DNA from: Candidatus Gastranaerophilales bacterium
Lineage (GTDB): Bacteria; Cyanobacteriota; Vampirovibrionia; Gastranaerophilales; Gastranaerophilaceae
DNA length: 64,000 nucleotides
Direction: 5' to 3'
Assembly (NCBI GenBank): GCA_016280955.1
Contig: JAEEHV010000006.1
Span: 1-64,000, forward strand
In this document: positions 1-7,878 of the stretch, in pieces
Layout: each line of letters starts with the position of its first letter
Numbering within the stretch: position 1 is the first letter of the stretch
Position numbers and translations under genes: made by a program
The notes under the pieces: generated by a model
What the model was told of the DNA's origin: nothing
The model's input: only the letters and a program-made list of their open reading frames with translations
The model's database searches: none

Positions 1-66
1 AGGTCTTTTTTATTATATTATTTGGTGCAATTACACCTTTGTTTTACAATTGTATGTTTTGTATAA

Positions 67-357
67 TTAAAGCAGGTTTATTTTTATCTTCTTAAAGTTA
101 TAAATAAGCTTTTCAAAAAGGTTTAAATTTTTGCCTTCAATAGATTTTTTTAATGCTTCTAATCTCTCAGCTTTCAATTTGGCATTTTGTTCTTCCAGAT
201 ACTTTCTATTTGCAGATATTAATTCGCTACTGTATTCTTCATAGGTTTTGCCTAAATTCCGCATTGAAAAATATCCGCCGTCACCGTCTATCTCCCTGAA
301 ATGAATATTGTTTTTTACTGCTGTAATTTTCAAAGTTGTTTCCCCTATTATTGCCAT
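67..357 (-). CDS. Hypothetical protein, 96 aa
   Basis: I do not recognise the family. The protein is small and charged; residues 45-75 are rich in Lys, Glu and Ala (KYLEEQNAKLKAERLEALKK) and would form an amphipathic helix or coiled coil. There is no signal peptide or membrane segment. The start codon sits just after an AT-rich stretch with no strong Shine-Dalgarno. It lies in the same orientation as the other genes of the 0-2.4 kb accessory strip. Reasonable codon structure supports it being real, but its function is unknown. Confidence 0.55.
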   Translation of the reverse strand: MAIIGETTLKITAVKNNIHFREIDGDGGYFSMRNLGKTYEEYSSELISANRKYLEEQNAKLKAERLEALKKSIEGKNLNLFEKLIYNFKKIKINLL

Positions 358-445
358 ATTTTGAGTATATAATACTATCTCGTAATATTAACAAAACTTG
401 TAAAAATATTTTTTGCTAGTTAGTTTAGAATACATTACAAATTTG

Positions 446-541
446 TTATAAACACTCTCTGATTAAAGCAGAGATATTATCCAATTCTAATGCAATAATT
501 CTAAATAAGGGTTGTAAACAGCTCCCACTACTCGCCCCATC
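446..541 (-). repeat. Diverged third copy of the accessory-strip repeat
   Basis: The best conserved part is about 508-540, which on the plus strand shares GGGTT, CTCCCACTA and GCCCCAT with the two closer copies at the same spacing. Outside this core, similarity is weak. It lies immediately downstream of the membrane gene 641-1450, as the first copy lies immediately downstream of the toxin gene. Confidence 0.4.
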
Positions 542-595
542 TACGGAATTAGGAGCTTTAGGTGTTTTTTCGTTAGGATCGATAAGGATTTTCAT
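446..595 (-). CDS. Small ORF, about 50 aa, ending in a repeat-related peptide
   Basis: The ORF could start at ATG 595 (MKILIDPNEKTPKAPNS) or twelve codons upstream at 631; neither has a clear ribosome site. Its second half reads DGASSGSCLQPLF, which lines up with NGASDGTRNEPYF and NGAISGTGNEPTF read in the same direction from the two ~140-bp repeats at 2262-2401 and 1511-1648. It may be a real short gene or simply a diverged third copy of that repeat. Function unknown. Confidence 0.3.
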   Translation of the reverse strand: MKILIDPNEKTPKAPNSVDGASSGSCLQPLFRIIALELDNISALIRECL

Positions 596-640
596 GGTTC
601 GAACTTGAATATTATTGTTATATACAAACAAATTAATTTG

Positions 641-1450
641 TTATTTTAATATTTCATATATAAAATATGAATGTTTTCTAGCACTTTCGCTAAGAAAATA
701 ATCTGTGCTAAATGTTAACAAATGTTTTGGTTTATATAGTCCGTAATTATATGTTATCCATACGTGACAAAGGCTTGGAGTAGCTTTGCTATAGTTAAAG
801 TAGTCCTTATCTTTATATTCATAAAAGCAATCAAAGTAGTATGATTTATTATTTGTAATTATTTTAGGATTATTATCCCAATTAAAATTTTTATTTTTTA
901 CTACATACTTTATATCATAATTATTATCAATATATTTAGTGAAGCAATTTATGAAATTTTCCCGAGAGTTTGTGCACAATAAGGATTGATTATAATGTGG
1001 GTTATTATATTTTTCTTTATTTTCTCTATTAACATCATCTAAAAATCTTTGTAATAAAATTTTGTCAGCTTCAAAATTTGTTTCAGTTTTTTCAAAAGCA
1101 TTATTTTTTCCAGGGTTTATAATTAAACTTCCTATAATAACAAAAATAATTAATAGACAACATGAAAAATAACCAATATCAGCTAATATATTTGTTCGAG
1201 AATTAGCAGATTTATTAATAGTTGAAAACGCAATAATATTAAATATAAAAAATAAAATAAAAGTTATAAACCCAACAGCATACAATAATATTACCGAGCC
1301 AATAACACCAAACCCACAAGGATGCACGTATGTAATGTCATATAAGTGAATAAAGAAAAATACAAGAGGATAAGATAAAAATCCTAATGTTTTGTAAGCA
1401 TGATTTTTTCGAAATTTTGATAAATTTTCAATAATTGTACCAATATTCAT
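641..1450 (-). CDS. Hypothetical membrane protein, 269 aa
   Basis: The N-terminal half has three or four hydrophobic segments (roughly residues 22-38, 48-75 and 90-110). The C-terminal ~150 residues are polar and Asn/Lys/Tyr-rich and are probably outside the membrane. No known family is recognised. Composition is very AT-rich even for this window, as expected of accessory DNA. The gene lies between a clear repeat copy upstream (1511-1648) and a diverged one downstream (446-541). Confidence 0.6.
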   Translation of the reverse strand: MNIGTIIENLSKFRKNHAYKTLGFLSYPLVFFFIHLYDITYVHPCGFGVIGSVILLYAVGFITFILFFIFNIIAFSTINKSANSRTNILADIGYFSCCLLIIFVIIGSLIINPGKNNAFEKTETNFEADKILLQRFLDDVNRENKEKYNNPHYNQSLLCTNSRENFINCFTKYIDNNYDIKYVVKNKNFNWDNNPKIITNNKSYYFDCFYEYKDKDYFNYSKATPSLCHVWITYNYGLYKPKHLLTFSTDYFLSESARKHSYFIYEILK

Positions 1451-1510
1451 AATTCTATTGTATTATTTTGCATTTAGTTTATCAATATATTAATAGTCGG
1501 TATGATGCAA

Positions 1511-1648
1511 TTATTTGCACCACTTCTCTAACCTGGTTATAGCCTCGGTTTCCTCCAAGCATTGTTGGGCAAATAATGCAAAAGTGGGTTCGTTCCCTGT
1601 CCCACTAATTGCCCCATTTTTCAAAAAGACCTCAAAAGAGGTCTTTTT
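1511..1648 (-). repeat. Accessory-strip repeat, copy 1 (~138 bp)
   Basis: This copy aligns without large gaps to 2262-2401; most differences are single substitutions. It runs from TTATTTGCA to the GACCTC...GAGGTC hairpin. Read on the minus strand it keeps an open frame in both copies (KRPLLRSFLKNGAISGT / KRPLVRSILKNGASDGT, then AQQCLEETE). Part of the plus-strand sequence also resembles a tRNA T-arm and acceptor end (GGGTTCGTTCCC, then TGCCCCA). I cannot tell whether it is a decayed tRNA end, a short conserved gene end or a recombination site. Confidence 0.75.
1623..1648. terminator. Bidirectional terminator behind the toxin gene
   Basis: AGACCTC-AAAA-GAGGTCT hairpin flanked by five A and five T. 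On the minus strand it starts about 20 bp after the toxin stop codon, so it should end the toxin-antitoxin transcript. The same hairpin closes the second repeat copy. Confidence 0.75.
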
Positions 1649-1671
1649 ATGTATTTACTCACAAAATATCA

Positions 1672-1959
1672 TCACCATTTCCGAGAGGTATGTAATACTC
1701 TCAAGATATAAATATTATTTTCCCTTACCTGATAAGGCACAATATATGGATATTTGGGAATAACCAATTCTCTCGTTCTTAAAATGCGTCCTGCCCTGCC
1801 AATTGACGGATTATCCTTTAGGTTCTCTACACATTCTAATATACACTTAACAACTTCTTGAGCTGCGTAAAAATTATCACAACATATATACTGTTTTGTT
1901 GCTCTTAAATCTTCTTGTGCAGGAACGGTAAATACAATTTGATATGTATTTGTTTCCAT
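1672..1959 (-). CDS. RelE/ParE-family toxin
   Basis: A 95-aa protein with the ParE/RelE layout: an N-terminal strand YQIVFTVPAQEDL, a helical middle, then GRAGRILRTRELVIPKYPYIVPYQV and a C-terminal ILRVLHTSRKW, the usual LrVlHtrR ending of this fold. ParE-type toxins poison gyrase, and RelE types cleave mRNA on ribosomes; the sequence alone does not say which. The ATG directly follows the antitoxin stop (TAGATG), so the two genes are one transcript and translationally coupled. A terminator hairpin follows. Confidence 0.85.
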   Translation of the reverse strand: METNTYQIVFTVPAQEDLRATKQYICCDNFYAAQEVVKCILECVENLKDNPSIGRAGRILRTRELVIPKYPYIVPYQVRENNIYILRVLHTSRKW

Positions 1960-2187
1960 CTAATTTAGACCCCATTCTTGTTTAATTTCTTTATAGGAAA
2001 CAATTTTGCCATCGTCAACTGCTTTTACTCCTTCTTGAATAGCTTGTATTTGCCAAGATTCAAGCTCAAGATATCTTTCTATTGCATCTTGTGCTAAAAA
2101 TGCTTTCGTTCTGCCAGTAGCATCAGCAAGTTCTTGAAGCCTGTCTTTTGTTCCCTTTGGAAGTCTTAAAGAAAATTGTTCAGCCAT
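1960..2187 (-). CDS. Ribbon-helix-helix antitoxin
   Basis: A 75-aa protein with an N-terminal RHH DNA-binding region (FSLRLPKGTKDRLQELADATGRTKAFLAQDAIERYLE) and a short C-terminal tail that should wrap the toxin. It should bind its own promoter, where a perfect inverted repeat sits between -35 and -10, and neutralise the adjacent ParE/RelE protein. The ribosome site AAGGAG lies close to the ATG. It resembles RelB/CopG/ParD-type antitoxins. Confidence 0.85.
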   Translation of the reverse strand: MAEQFSLRLPKGTKDRLQELADATGRTKAFLAQDAIERYLELESWQIQAIQEGVKAVDDGKIVSYKEIKQEWGLN

Positions 2188-2212
2188 ACTTTGCTCCTTG
2201 TATTACTATTAA

Positions 2213-2245
2213 TTACATTATATTACATTGTAATACAAAATTCAA
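2213..2245 (-). promoter_or_regulatory. Toxin-antitoxin promoter with internal operator
   Basis: On the minus strand: TTGAAT (2245-2240), exactly 17 bp, then TATAAT (2222-2217). The spacer contains the perfect inverted repeat TATTACA-T-TGTAATA (2221-2235), and another half site, ATTACATTA, lies just downstream (2212-2220). This is the classic arrangement for autorepression by an RHH antitoxin. Confidence 0.75.
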
Positions 2246-2261
2246 GTTAAGTTATATTTTA

Positions 2262-2401
2262 TTATTTGCACTACTTCTCCAACCATGTCATAATCTCGGT
2301 TTCCTCTAAACATTGTTGGGCAAGTTTTGCAAAATAGGGTTCGTTCCTTGTCCCATCACTTGCCCCATTTTTCAAAATAGACCTCACAAGAGGTCGTTTT
2401 T
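2262..2401 (-). repeat. Accessory-strip repeat, copy 2 (~140 bp)
   Basis: Direct repeat of 1511-1648 in the same orientation, on the other side of the toxin-antitoxin pair. Its minus-strand frame is open from a GTG near 2440 to a TAG near 2270 (ending EETEIMTWLEK). The hairpin GACCTC-ACAA-GAGGTC followed by GTTTTT closes it on the plus strand. Confidence 0.75.
2375..2401 (+). terminator. Terminator-like hairpin of repeat copy 2
   Basis: GACCTC (2380-2385), ACAA loop, GAGGTC (2390-2395), then GTTTTT on the plus strand. On the minus strand the following run is TATTTT, so weak bidirectional action is possible. Confidence 0.5.
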
Positions 2402-2501
2402 GCTTATAAATCAAAACTTTTGTCGGGTTGAAACCCGACCTATTCACTATATATTGTAAATAATATTAATTTTGTTTTATAATTATATATGGAGTGTGTG
2501 T

Positions 2502-3473
2502 ATGTTAAAAGTTGAGAATTTTAACACAGTTAATAATCTGTATTCTGCAAAATTTATTAACCGTATGGTCAGTTTTAAATCAGTCAGACAGCCTGATAAT
2601 AAATCAGGAGAATTGATTGTGATTAAATCTTTTGATATAAAAACTCTTACCGAAAAATATATTACTCATGAAAACTTAAAAGGTGCGGGTGCTAATTCAA
2701 CAGTGTATAATATGCCCGATTACCCAAATTATGTATTAAAAGTTCTGAACAAGCCAGACCCTAACCATGTTAATAAAAATGATTTTCCCATTACTTCAAA
2801 TTTTGGGCAGCCAATATGGGAAGAAAATAATATTCAGATTTTGAAAAAAATTGACGGGTGGGAACATTCGGCAGAAGATTGGTCTAAAATTATTTTTGAT
2901 AAAAAAATTCAGAAGCCTAAAGAGGTAACCGTTGAACAAGCTAATGAATTTTACAGAAAATTTAATATTGTTGCATCATTTCCTGAAAGTTCATTTCAAG
3001 AATTAGCTAAAAAAGTAAAGTTTTTAGATGAAAAAGAATACAAGATAGATTCAATTAATCCAAATAACCTTTTGGTGGATGAGAAAAACAAAATATTAAA
3101 CGTAATAGACTTCTTTAAAATAATGCCTTGGGATAAGCCGAAAAAAGTTTTTAGTAATTCATATTTTGATATAGTAGCTATGATAGCTGATTTTACACTT
3201 TTCCCTGAGTATTATGACAAACTCAGTGATGAACAAAAGCCGGTTTTGCTTAAAAATGTAAAAATTGTTAATGATAAAGCATTGCACGGTGCATTAAAGT
3301 CAGGTTTATCAGCTGATATTAATAAATTCAGGACATTTATAAACTATGTAGTTCAGTTCCCGACTTGTCAGGTTCAAAATTTAGAGAATTATGTAAGAGA
3401 ATATGATAAACGGTTAATTGACTTTGAGGAAATGATTAAGTATCCGCAGAAATGGGCACTCAAGAGATTGTAG
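2502..3473 (+). CDS. Protein kinase-like fold protein, possibly a pseudokinase
   Basis: The start ATG at 2502 follows GGAG at a good distance; an upstream in-frame ATG at 2472 lacks one. Residues 61-80 read GAGANSTVYNMP...VLKV, matching a glycine-rich loop and the ATP-binding lysine (K80). Residues 183-191 read DSINPNNLL, in the place of the catalytic loop, and VIDFF (D203) resembles the metal-binding DFG position. In the best alignment the catalytic Asp position is Ser184, with an Asp just before it, so activity is uncertain. The N-terminus (about 1-40) is disordered and contains VSFKS at 23-27. Substrate unknown. Confidence 0.6.
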   Translation: MLKVENFNTVNNLYSAKFINRMVSFKSVRQPDNKSGELIVIKSFDIKTLTEKYITHENLKGAGANSTVYNMPDYPNYVLKVLNKPDPNHVNKNDFPITSNFGQPIWEENNIQILKKIDGWEHSAEDWSKIIFDKKIQKPKEVTVEQANEFYRKFNIVASFPESSFQELAKKVKFLDEKEYKIDSINPNNLLVDEKNKILNVIDFFKIMPWDKPKKVFSNSYFDIVAMIADFTLFPEYYDKLSDEQKPVLLKNVKIVNDKALHGALKSGLSADINKFRTFINYVVQFPTCQVQNLENYVREYDKRLIDFEEMIKYPQKWALKRL

Positions 3474-3616
3474 TATTAATTATTTTCTTAACCAATTTTA
3501 AAAGTCTTATATTGTTCGGCTGATTTGAGCAATGTTGAAAATTTATTTGATGTGGTCAGTATGAATCTGAAGTTATAAGATAATGTATCGTATTTATATG
3601 ATAAAATAGACTTATC

Positions 3617-4969
3617 ATGGAAAGATTTGCAAAAAGATTATATGATATATTTTTAAATAATATTTATGCAGAAGTAGTTAAATCTCCTGTCAGAATTTTA
3701 CCCGTTACTTTCCTGTTTTTATGTCTTTTAGGCGGTATTTTATTATACCTTCCATTTTCCGGCAGTATGCACTTTATAGATGCGTTATTTACTTCTGTCA
3801 GCGGTGTATGTGTCACAGGTCTTGCAGTAAACGACATTACTCAAAAGTTAACTACATTCGGACAGTTTATATTAATGTTCCTGATTCAAATCGGCGGACT
3901 GGGCATAATGAGTATTTCTTCAATAATTTTTCTTGTTCTCGGGAAAAAAATGTCTGTTGTTTATGAAAAAAATGCACGAAGCCTTTTTGATGCTGACAGT
4001 AAGGATGAAGTCAGAGAATCTTTATTCCTGATTTTTAAATACACATTTTTGGTTGAATTTATTGGTTTTATTATCTTGTTTTCAAGATTTTCATATATAA
4101 GTCATGATTTATTGTTCGGTTTTAAACAAAGTATTTTTCTTGCTGTTTCCGCCTTTTGTAATGCAGGATTTGCATTAAATACAGACAATTTAATACCCTA
4201 TAATTCCGATATTGTAATTATATTAACCGTAGCATTTTTGATTATATCCGGTGGTATTGCACCTGTTATGGCTGTAGCTTTGCCTAAATTTTTAAGAAGA
4301 GAAAAGTTATCACCCGTTATTACAATTGTCTTTAATACTACGATATTTCTGTTACTTTCGGGTACTTTATTGTTCCTGATTTCTGAATATAACGGAATAT
4401 TATCCGGAATGAATTTTGTTGATAAATTATTAAACTCATTTTTTAATTCTGTCAGCGCAAGAACTGCAGGGTTTAGCTCTGTTGATTTGAGTAATATTAG
4501 TTGCGGCAGTTATTTAACTCTGGTTTTTCTCATGATTGTAGGAGGCTCTCCGGGCGGTACAGCAGGCGGTATTAAAACTACTACTTTTGCTGTTTTGGTA
4601 ATAACTTGTTTTAACCTGTTTGCAGGCAAAAAAAATGTTGTCCGCAATCGGGAAATTGCTCCTGAGACAATATATAAAGCAATAAGTTTAATCTTTGTTT
4701 ATCTTTCTGTTTTAATAATTTCTGTAATTCTGCTTGCGACAACACAAATTCTACCTCATACAAAGCTGGCTTTTGAAGCGGTTTCTGCTATGGGAACAGT
4801 CGGTCTTTCTATGGGTGTAACACCGTATTTGGATTCTTTCGGAAAAATTGTAATTATAATGACAATGTTTTTAGGCAGGGTATTACCGGCAATGATTATT
4901 TGTTATCTGAATTTAAACATAAATGAATTTTACTTAAATTATCCTAAAGCAAAAATATCATTAACATAA
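3617..4969 (+). CDS. ktrB: KtrB/TrkH-type potassium uptake channel subunit
   Basis: A 450-aa polytopic membrane protein with the four pseudo-repeats of the Trk/Ktr/HKT family. The filter regions are visible: SGVCVTGL (about residue 70), CNAGFAL, SARTAGF and GTVGLSMG. The signature GGSPGGTAGGIKTTTF lies in the third repeat. It should form the K+ translocating dimer at the inner membrane and be gated by the nucleotide-binding KtrA ring encoded 11 bp downstream. Length is normal for KtrB. Confidence 0.92.
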   Translation: MERFAKRLYDIFLNNIYAEVVKSPVRILPVTFLFLCLLGGILLYLPFSGSMHFIDALFTSVSGVCVTGLAVNDITQKLTTFGQFILMFLIQIGGLGIMSISSIIFLVLGKKMSVVYEKNARSLFDADSKDEVRESLFLIFKYTFLVEFIGFIILFSRFSYISHDLLFGFKQSIFLAVSAFCNAGFALNTDNLIPYNSDIVIILTVAFLIISGGIAPVMAVALPKFLRREKLSPVITIVFNTTIFLLLSGTLLFLISEYNGILSGMNFVDKLLNSFFNSVSARTAGFSSVDLSNISCGSYLTLVFLMIVGGSPGGTAGGIKTTTFAVLVITCFNLFAGKKNVVRNREIAPETIYKAISLIFVYLSVLIISVILLATTQILPHTKLAFEAVSAMGTVGLSMGVTPYLDSFGKIVIIMTMFLGRVLPAMIICYLNLNINEFYLNYPKAKISLT

Positions 4970-4980
4970 GGAGAATATAT

Positions 4981-5571
4981 ATGAAGGATCAGGTTTTAAT
5001 TATAGGTTTAGGTCAGTTTGGAATGTCTCTTGCACGTACATTGTGTGATAAGGGCTTTCAGGTAATTGCTGTTGATATGGACCAAAAACTTGTTAATGAA
5101 GCTTCAAACTTTGCTACTGATGCAATCTGTTTAAATACAATAGATGAAGCCTCTTTGTCTAAGCTTTCACCAAAAGACAGAGATATAATTATTTGTGCAA
5201 TAGGTGCCAGAGAACCTTCTATTTTAACTGTTGCAATTTTAAAGCAAATGGGGTGTAAGAATGTAATTGCCCGTGCTTCCGAAACAATACATGCCAGAAT
5301 TTTAAAAGCAATCGGTGCTGACCATGTGATTAATCCCGAATATGAATACGGAAAAAAATTCGCTAATAAGATTTTGTTAAAGAGCATGTTTTATGAAAAT
5401 GCCGAACTGAGTTTGTTGGAATTCCCTGTTAAATCTTTCTCTTTTGATAAAAATAACATAGAAATTATATTACCTGATAATTTAAAATTAATTCCTCAGG
5501 AAGGTGAAAACAGAATTTTAATATCCGGCAGTAAAGAAGATATAGAAAAAATGATAGAGGAGAATAAATAA
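4981..5571 (+). CDS. ktrA: KtrA/TrkA NAD-binding regulatory subunit
   Basis: A 196-aa protein starting MKDQVLIIGLGQFGMSLART, a Rossmann GxGxxG loop followed by an acidic residue after strand two (VDMD). Residues 1-135 form the RCK_N domain and the rest is a short RCK_C domain. It should assemble as an octameric ring on KtrB and gate it in response to ATP/ADP or NAD(H). It is slightly shorter than the usual ~220 aa. The stop overlaps the next start (TAATG). Confidence 0.92.
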   Translation: MKDQVLIIGLGQFGMSLARTLCDKGFQVIAVDMDQKLVNEASNFATDAICLNTIDEASLSKLSPKDRDIIICAIGAREPSILTVAILKQMGCKNVIARASETIHARILKAIGADHVINPEYEYGKKFANKILLKSMFYENAELSLLEFPVKSFSFDKNNIEIILPDNLKLIPQEGENRILISGSKEDIEKMIEENK

Positions 5572-6197
5572 TGAATTTTACTGATAGGGTATATTCTTCA
5601 TTTATATTAATATTAATATGTTCAACCATAATTACGATAGCAGGTATCAGCGGTTTTCAAAGGCTTGAACCGTTTATTAATACTTTAAACAGCAGCAATA
5701 CCCGTTCTTTATATTATGCAGAGGAGATGTTGTCATCTATATCTGTCAAAAAGGATTTAAAAAGGTTTGAAGTTAATCTTAATAATGCCCAAAATAATAT
5801 TACCGAACCGGGTGAAAAGGAATCACTGGATAAGATAGCTCATAATTATAAGTCGGCATTTGCAGGAAATAAAAAAGTTGAAGAAGAAACGATTAATGAA
5901 ATCTCAGTATTTTCTAAAATTAATAGAAATGCCATTGAACAGGCAGGGCTGAAAGCAAATAAAATGGAAACTGTCGGAATATGGATAATAATTTTTCCGT
6001 CTGTGTTTATCTGGATTATAGGGCTTACGATATTAAAAAGGCTTAAAAGAACTTTCTTTATGCCTTTACAGGAGTTAAACAATGTTATTGCCGATTATAA
6101 TAAAGGCAATCGCATGAGAAGATGCCCGACATATACTGCTTTAAAAGATTTACAAAAGCTCTATGACGGAATAAATCGTATATTGGATAATAAGTAA
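5571..6197 (+). CDS. Two-TM sensor-like protein with HAMP-like tail
   Basis: A 208-aa protein with one N-terminal transmembrane helix (about 10-30), a ~105-residue helical extracytoplasmic region, a second helix (about 133-153) and a short cytoplasmic tail starting PLQELNNVIADYNKGN, which resembles a HAMP linker. It has the input half of a chemoreceptor or histidine kinase but no output domain. Translational coupling to ktrA (TAATG) suggests a role in potassium uptake or osmotic sensing. No named family is recognised. Confidence 0.7.
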   Translation: MNFTDRVYSSFILILICSTIITIAGISGFQRLEPFINTLNSSNTRSLYYAEEMLSSISVKKDLKRFEVNLNNAQNNITEPGEKESLDKIAHNYKSAFAGNKKVEEETINEISVFSKINRNAIEQAGLKANKMETVGIWIIIFPSVFIWIIGLTILKRLKRTFFMPLQELNNVIADYNKGNRMRRCPTYTALKDLQKLYDGINRILDNK

Positions 6198-6200
6198 AAA

Positions 6201-7085
6201 TTATTTTACACTCTCTGAGGGTTCTTTTACTACAATAGGACTGTCAAGATATTCTTTTATTTTATCAAGTTTTTGCATACAATCCGAAATGCCTAAGTCA
6301 TATATCGTTTGTAATTTATTTGTGTCTTTTTCCACCCTTTTCATTTTAACTAATTTAGACGGACGCAGAACAATAATTTTATTTTCAGATTCATATTTTT
6401 CTATCAGGTCCATTGTTTCATTGTATTCGTTATGAAAATTTTTAGCTGTTTTTACCAGATTCGGGAACTTGCCGTAAAATAGATTGTATGGCAGCCGGGA
6501 ACGATGCTTTCTGTAACCTGATGGTCTTGTCAATATAACAATAATTTTTTCGCAATTTGTTTCTAACACTTTTTTAAACGGTACCGCATCACTCATTGCT
6601 CCGTCTAAATACAAATTTCCGTTTATTTCTACAGGTCTTGATACAAATGGCATAGAGCCGGTAGCTCTAAAATATTCCATATCTTTATGTGCATCATCAA
6701 TTTTTTTGTATTCCGGTTTTCCGGTTTGTAAATTTGTTACGACAGCATAAAAATCAATCGGGTTGTTTTTGTATGTTTCAAAGTCAAGTCTGTCTAATTC
6801 ATAGACAAGTTTTTTAAAACAAAAATCTTTGTTCATTACGTTCCCTGTCGTTATGAGTGAATATAGCCCCATATAATTTTTTTCGTTTGCATATTTTAAG
6901 TTGTACCTTAATGCACGTCCGATTTGTCGGGATTTAAAATTTAAACCGAACAGGGCTCCGGCTGATACTCCGTATATTTCATCAGCATTTATATCATTTT
7001 CCATAAAAACATCAAGAATACCTGCAGTGTACAACCCTCTCATCGCTCCGCCTTCAAGTATTAATGTTGTTTTATACTTTGTCAT
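6201..7085 (-). CDS. Patatin-like phospholipase
   Basis: A 294-aa protein with the three patatin signatures: the oxyanion-hole loop EGGAMRG (10-16), the nucleophile elbow GVSAG with Ser41, and the DGAMSDAVP motif with the dyad Asp161. These give a Ser-Asp lipid acyl hydrolase, probably acting on phospholipids in the cytoplasm. It is close to the bacterial YjjU/RssA-like group in length. There is no signal peptide. It is transcribed convergently with the KtrAB operon, leaving a 3-bp gap. Confidence 0.9.
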   Translation of the reverse strand: MTKYKTTLILEGGAMRGLYTAGILDVFMENDINADEIYGVSAGALFGLNFKSRQIGRALRYNLKYANEKNYMGLYSLITTGNVMNKDFCFKKLVYELDRLDFETYKNNPIDFYAVVTNLQTGKPEYKKIDDAHKDMEYFRATGSMPFVSRPVEINGNLYLDGAMSDAVPFKKVLETNCEKIIVILTRPSGYRKHRSRLPYNLFYGKFPNLVKTAKNFHNEYNETMDLIEKYESENKIIVLRPSKLVKMKRVEKDTNKLQTIYDLGISDCMQKLDKIKEYLDSPIVVKEPSESVK

Positions 7086-7137
7086 AATATCAAATCCTGT
7101 GATTTTAATTTATATTTAAATTTTATATTAAAATCAA

Positions 7138-7713
7138 CTATTCGTCAGTATTATCACCTTCTATTTTAAAGTTCATATAGAAATGCTGCCCTTTTTCGAT
7201 AGTTAAAGCTTCACCTTTTTGGATGTAGGATACTGGTGAGCCTTCATATACGGCAACTGCTGTTGATTTAATTATGTTGCCTTGCTCGTTTTTGACTGCA
7301 CCTTCTAAAGCATTAACTCCGGTTGATAAACCTTTAACTGCAAAATTTCCTGCAGACAAAACAGCTGTTTTCGCAATTTTCTTTTTATCAATTTCTTTTT
7401 TGTATTTCCCGATAAAGTTTTTCTTTACTTTAAGGACTTGTCCTTCAGGTGTTACCAAATATGTCGGAATAAAAGAAAACGTTGCATCACGTTTCAATAT
7501 TTGCGCATCTTTTGCAATAATTTTTCCTTCTATAATACTTCCGCTTTCAATGTTATATGATTCTGTATTTATAGGTTCAACAATTTTAACCGAATATGAT
7601 TTAGGCGGATTATCTGTTGAAAAGTCACTCAATGCTTCAACTTCAACGTTCAGTGCCAATGCAGGTGTAGACATCATCAATGATAATGCTGCTAATAAAC
7701 ATAAATTCTTCAT
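7138..7713 (-). CDS. Secreted hypothetical protein, 191 aa
   Basis: It has a clear signal peptide (MKNLCLLAALSLMMSTPALA, cleavage after about residue 20). The mature part looks beta-rich, with a VEPINTESYNIESGSIIEGKI segment resembling the exterior barrel-like domains of periplasmic proteins, and a central helix after KKIAKTAVLSAGNFAVKG. The family is unknown. The start is preceded by AGGAG. Probably periplasmic or outer-membrane associated. Confidence 0.75.
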   Translation of the reverse strand: MKNLCLLAALSLMMSTPALALNVEVEALSDFSTDNPPKSYSVKIVEPINTESYNIESGSIIEGKIIAKDAQILKRDATFSFIPTYLVTPEGQVLKVKKNFIGKYKKEIDKKKIAKTAVLSAGNFAVKGLSTGVNALEGAVKNEQGNIIKSTAVAVYEGSPVSYIQKGEALTIEKGQHFYMNFKIEGDNTDE

Positions 7714-7878
7714 ATATTCTCCTTATTATAAACTCTTATTGTATTTGCACAACTTATTTTATTTTCAAAATATATTTTATCATAAAATGTAATTATCAGT
7801 ACACTGCTTTTAATAATTTGTATTTTTAATAAAAAAATATTATAATTATTAAGTAAGTTATATAAAAAGGAAAATATT

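Larger units (their letters stand above)
2188..2501. other. Gene-free interval between the antitoxin and the kinase-like gene
   Basis: It holds the toxin-antitoxin promoter/operator, repeat copy 2 with its hairpin, a short inverted repeat GTCGGGTT-GAAA-CCCGAC near 2424, and AT-rich leader sequence for the plus-strand gene that starts at 2502. No gene is evident unless the repeat itself encodes a short peptide. Confidence 0.6.

Noticed and set aside
1515-1763. 82-aa plus-strand ORF
   Set aside because: It covers the repeat and lies antisense to the toxin gene; no ribosome site or recognisable protein.
1511-2401. Repeats as integron attC sites
   Set aside because: R''/R' core-like heptamers GCCCAAC and GTTGGAG/GTTAGAG are present, but they end in G, are only about 45 bp apart overall and do not pair fully; no integrase is visible. 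Kept only as one hypothesis in the findings.
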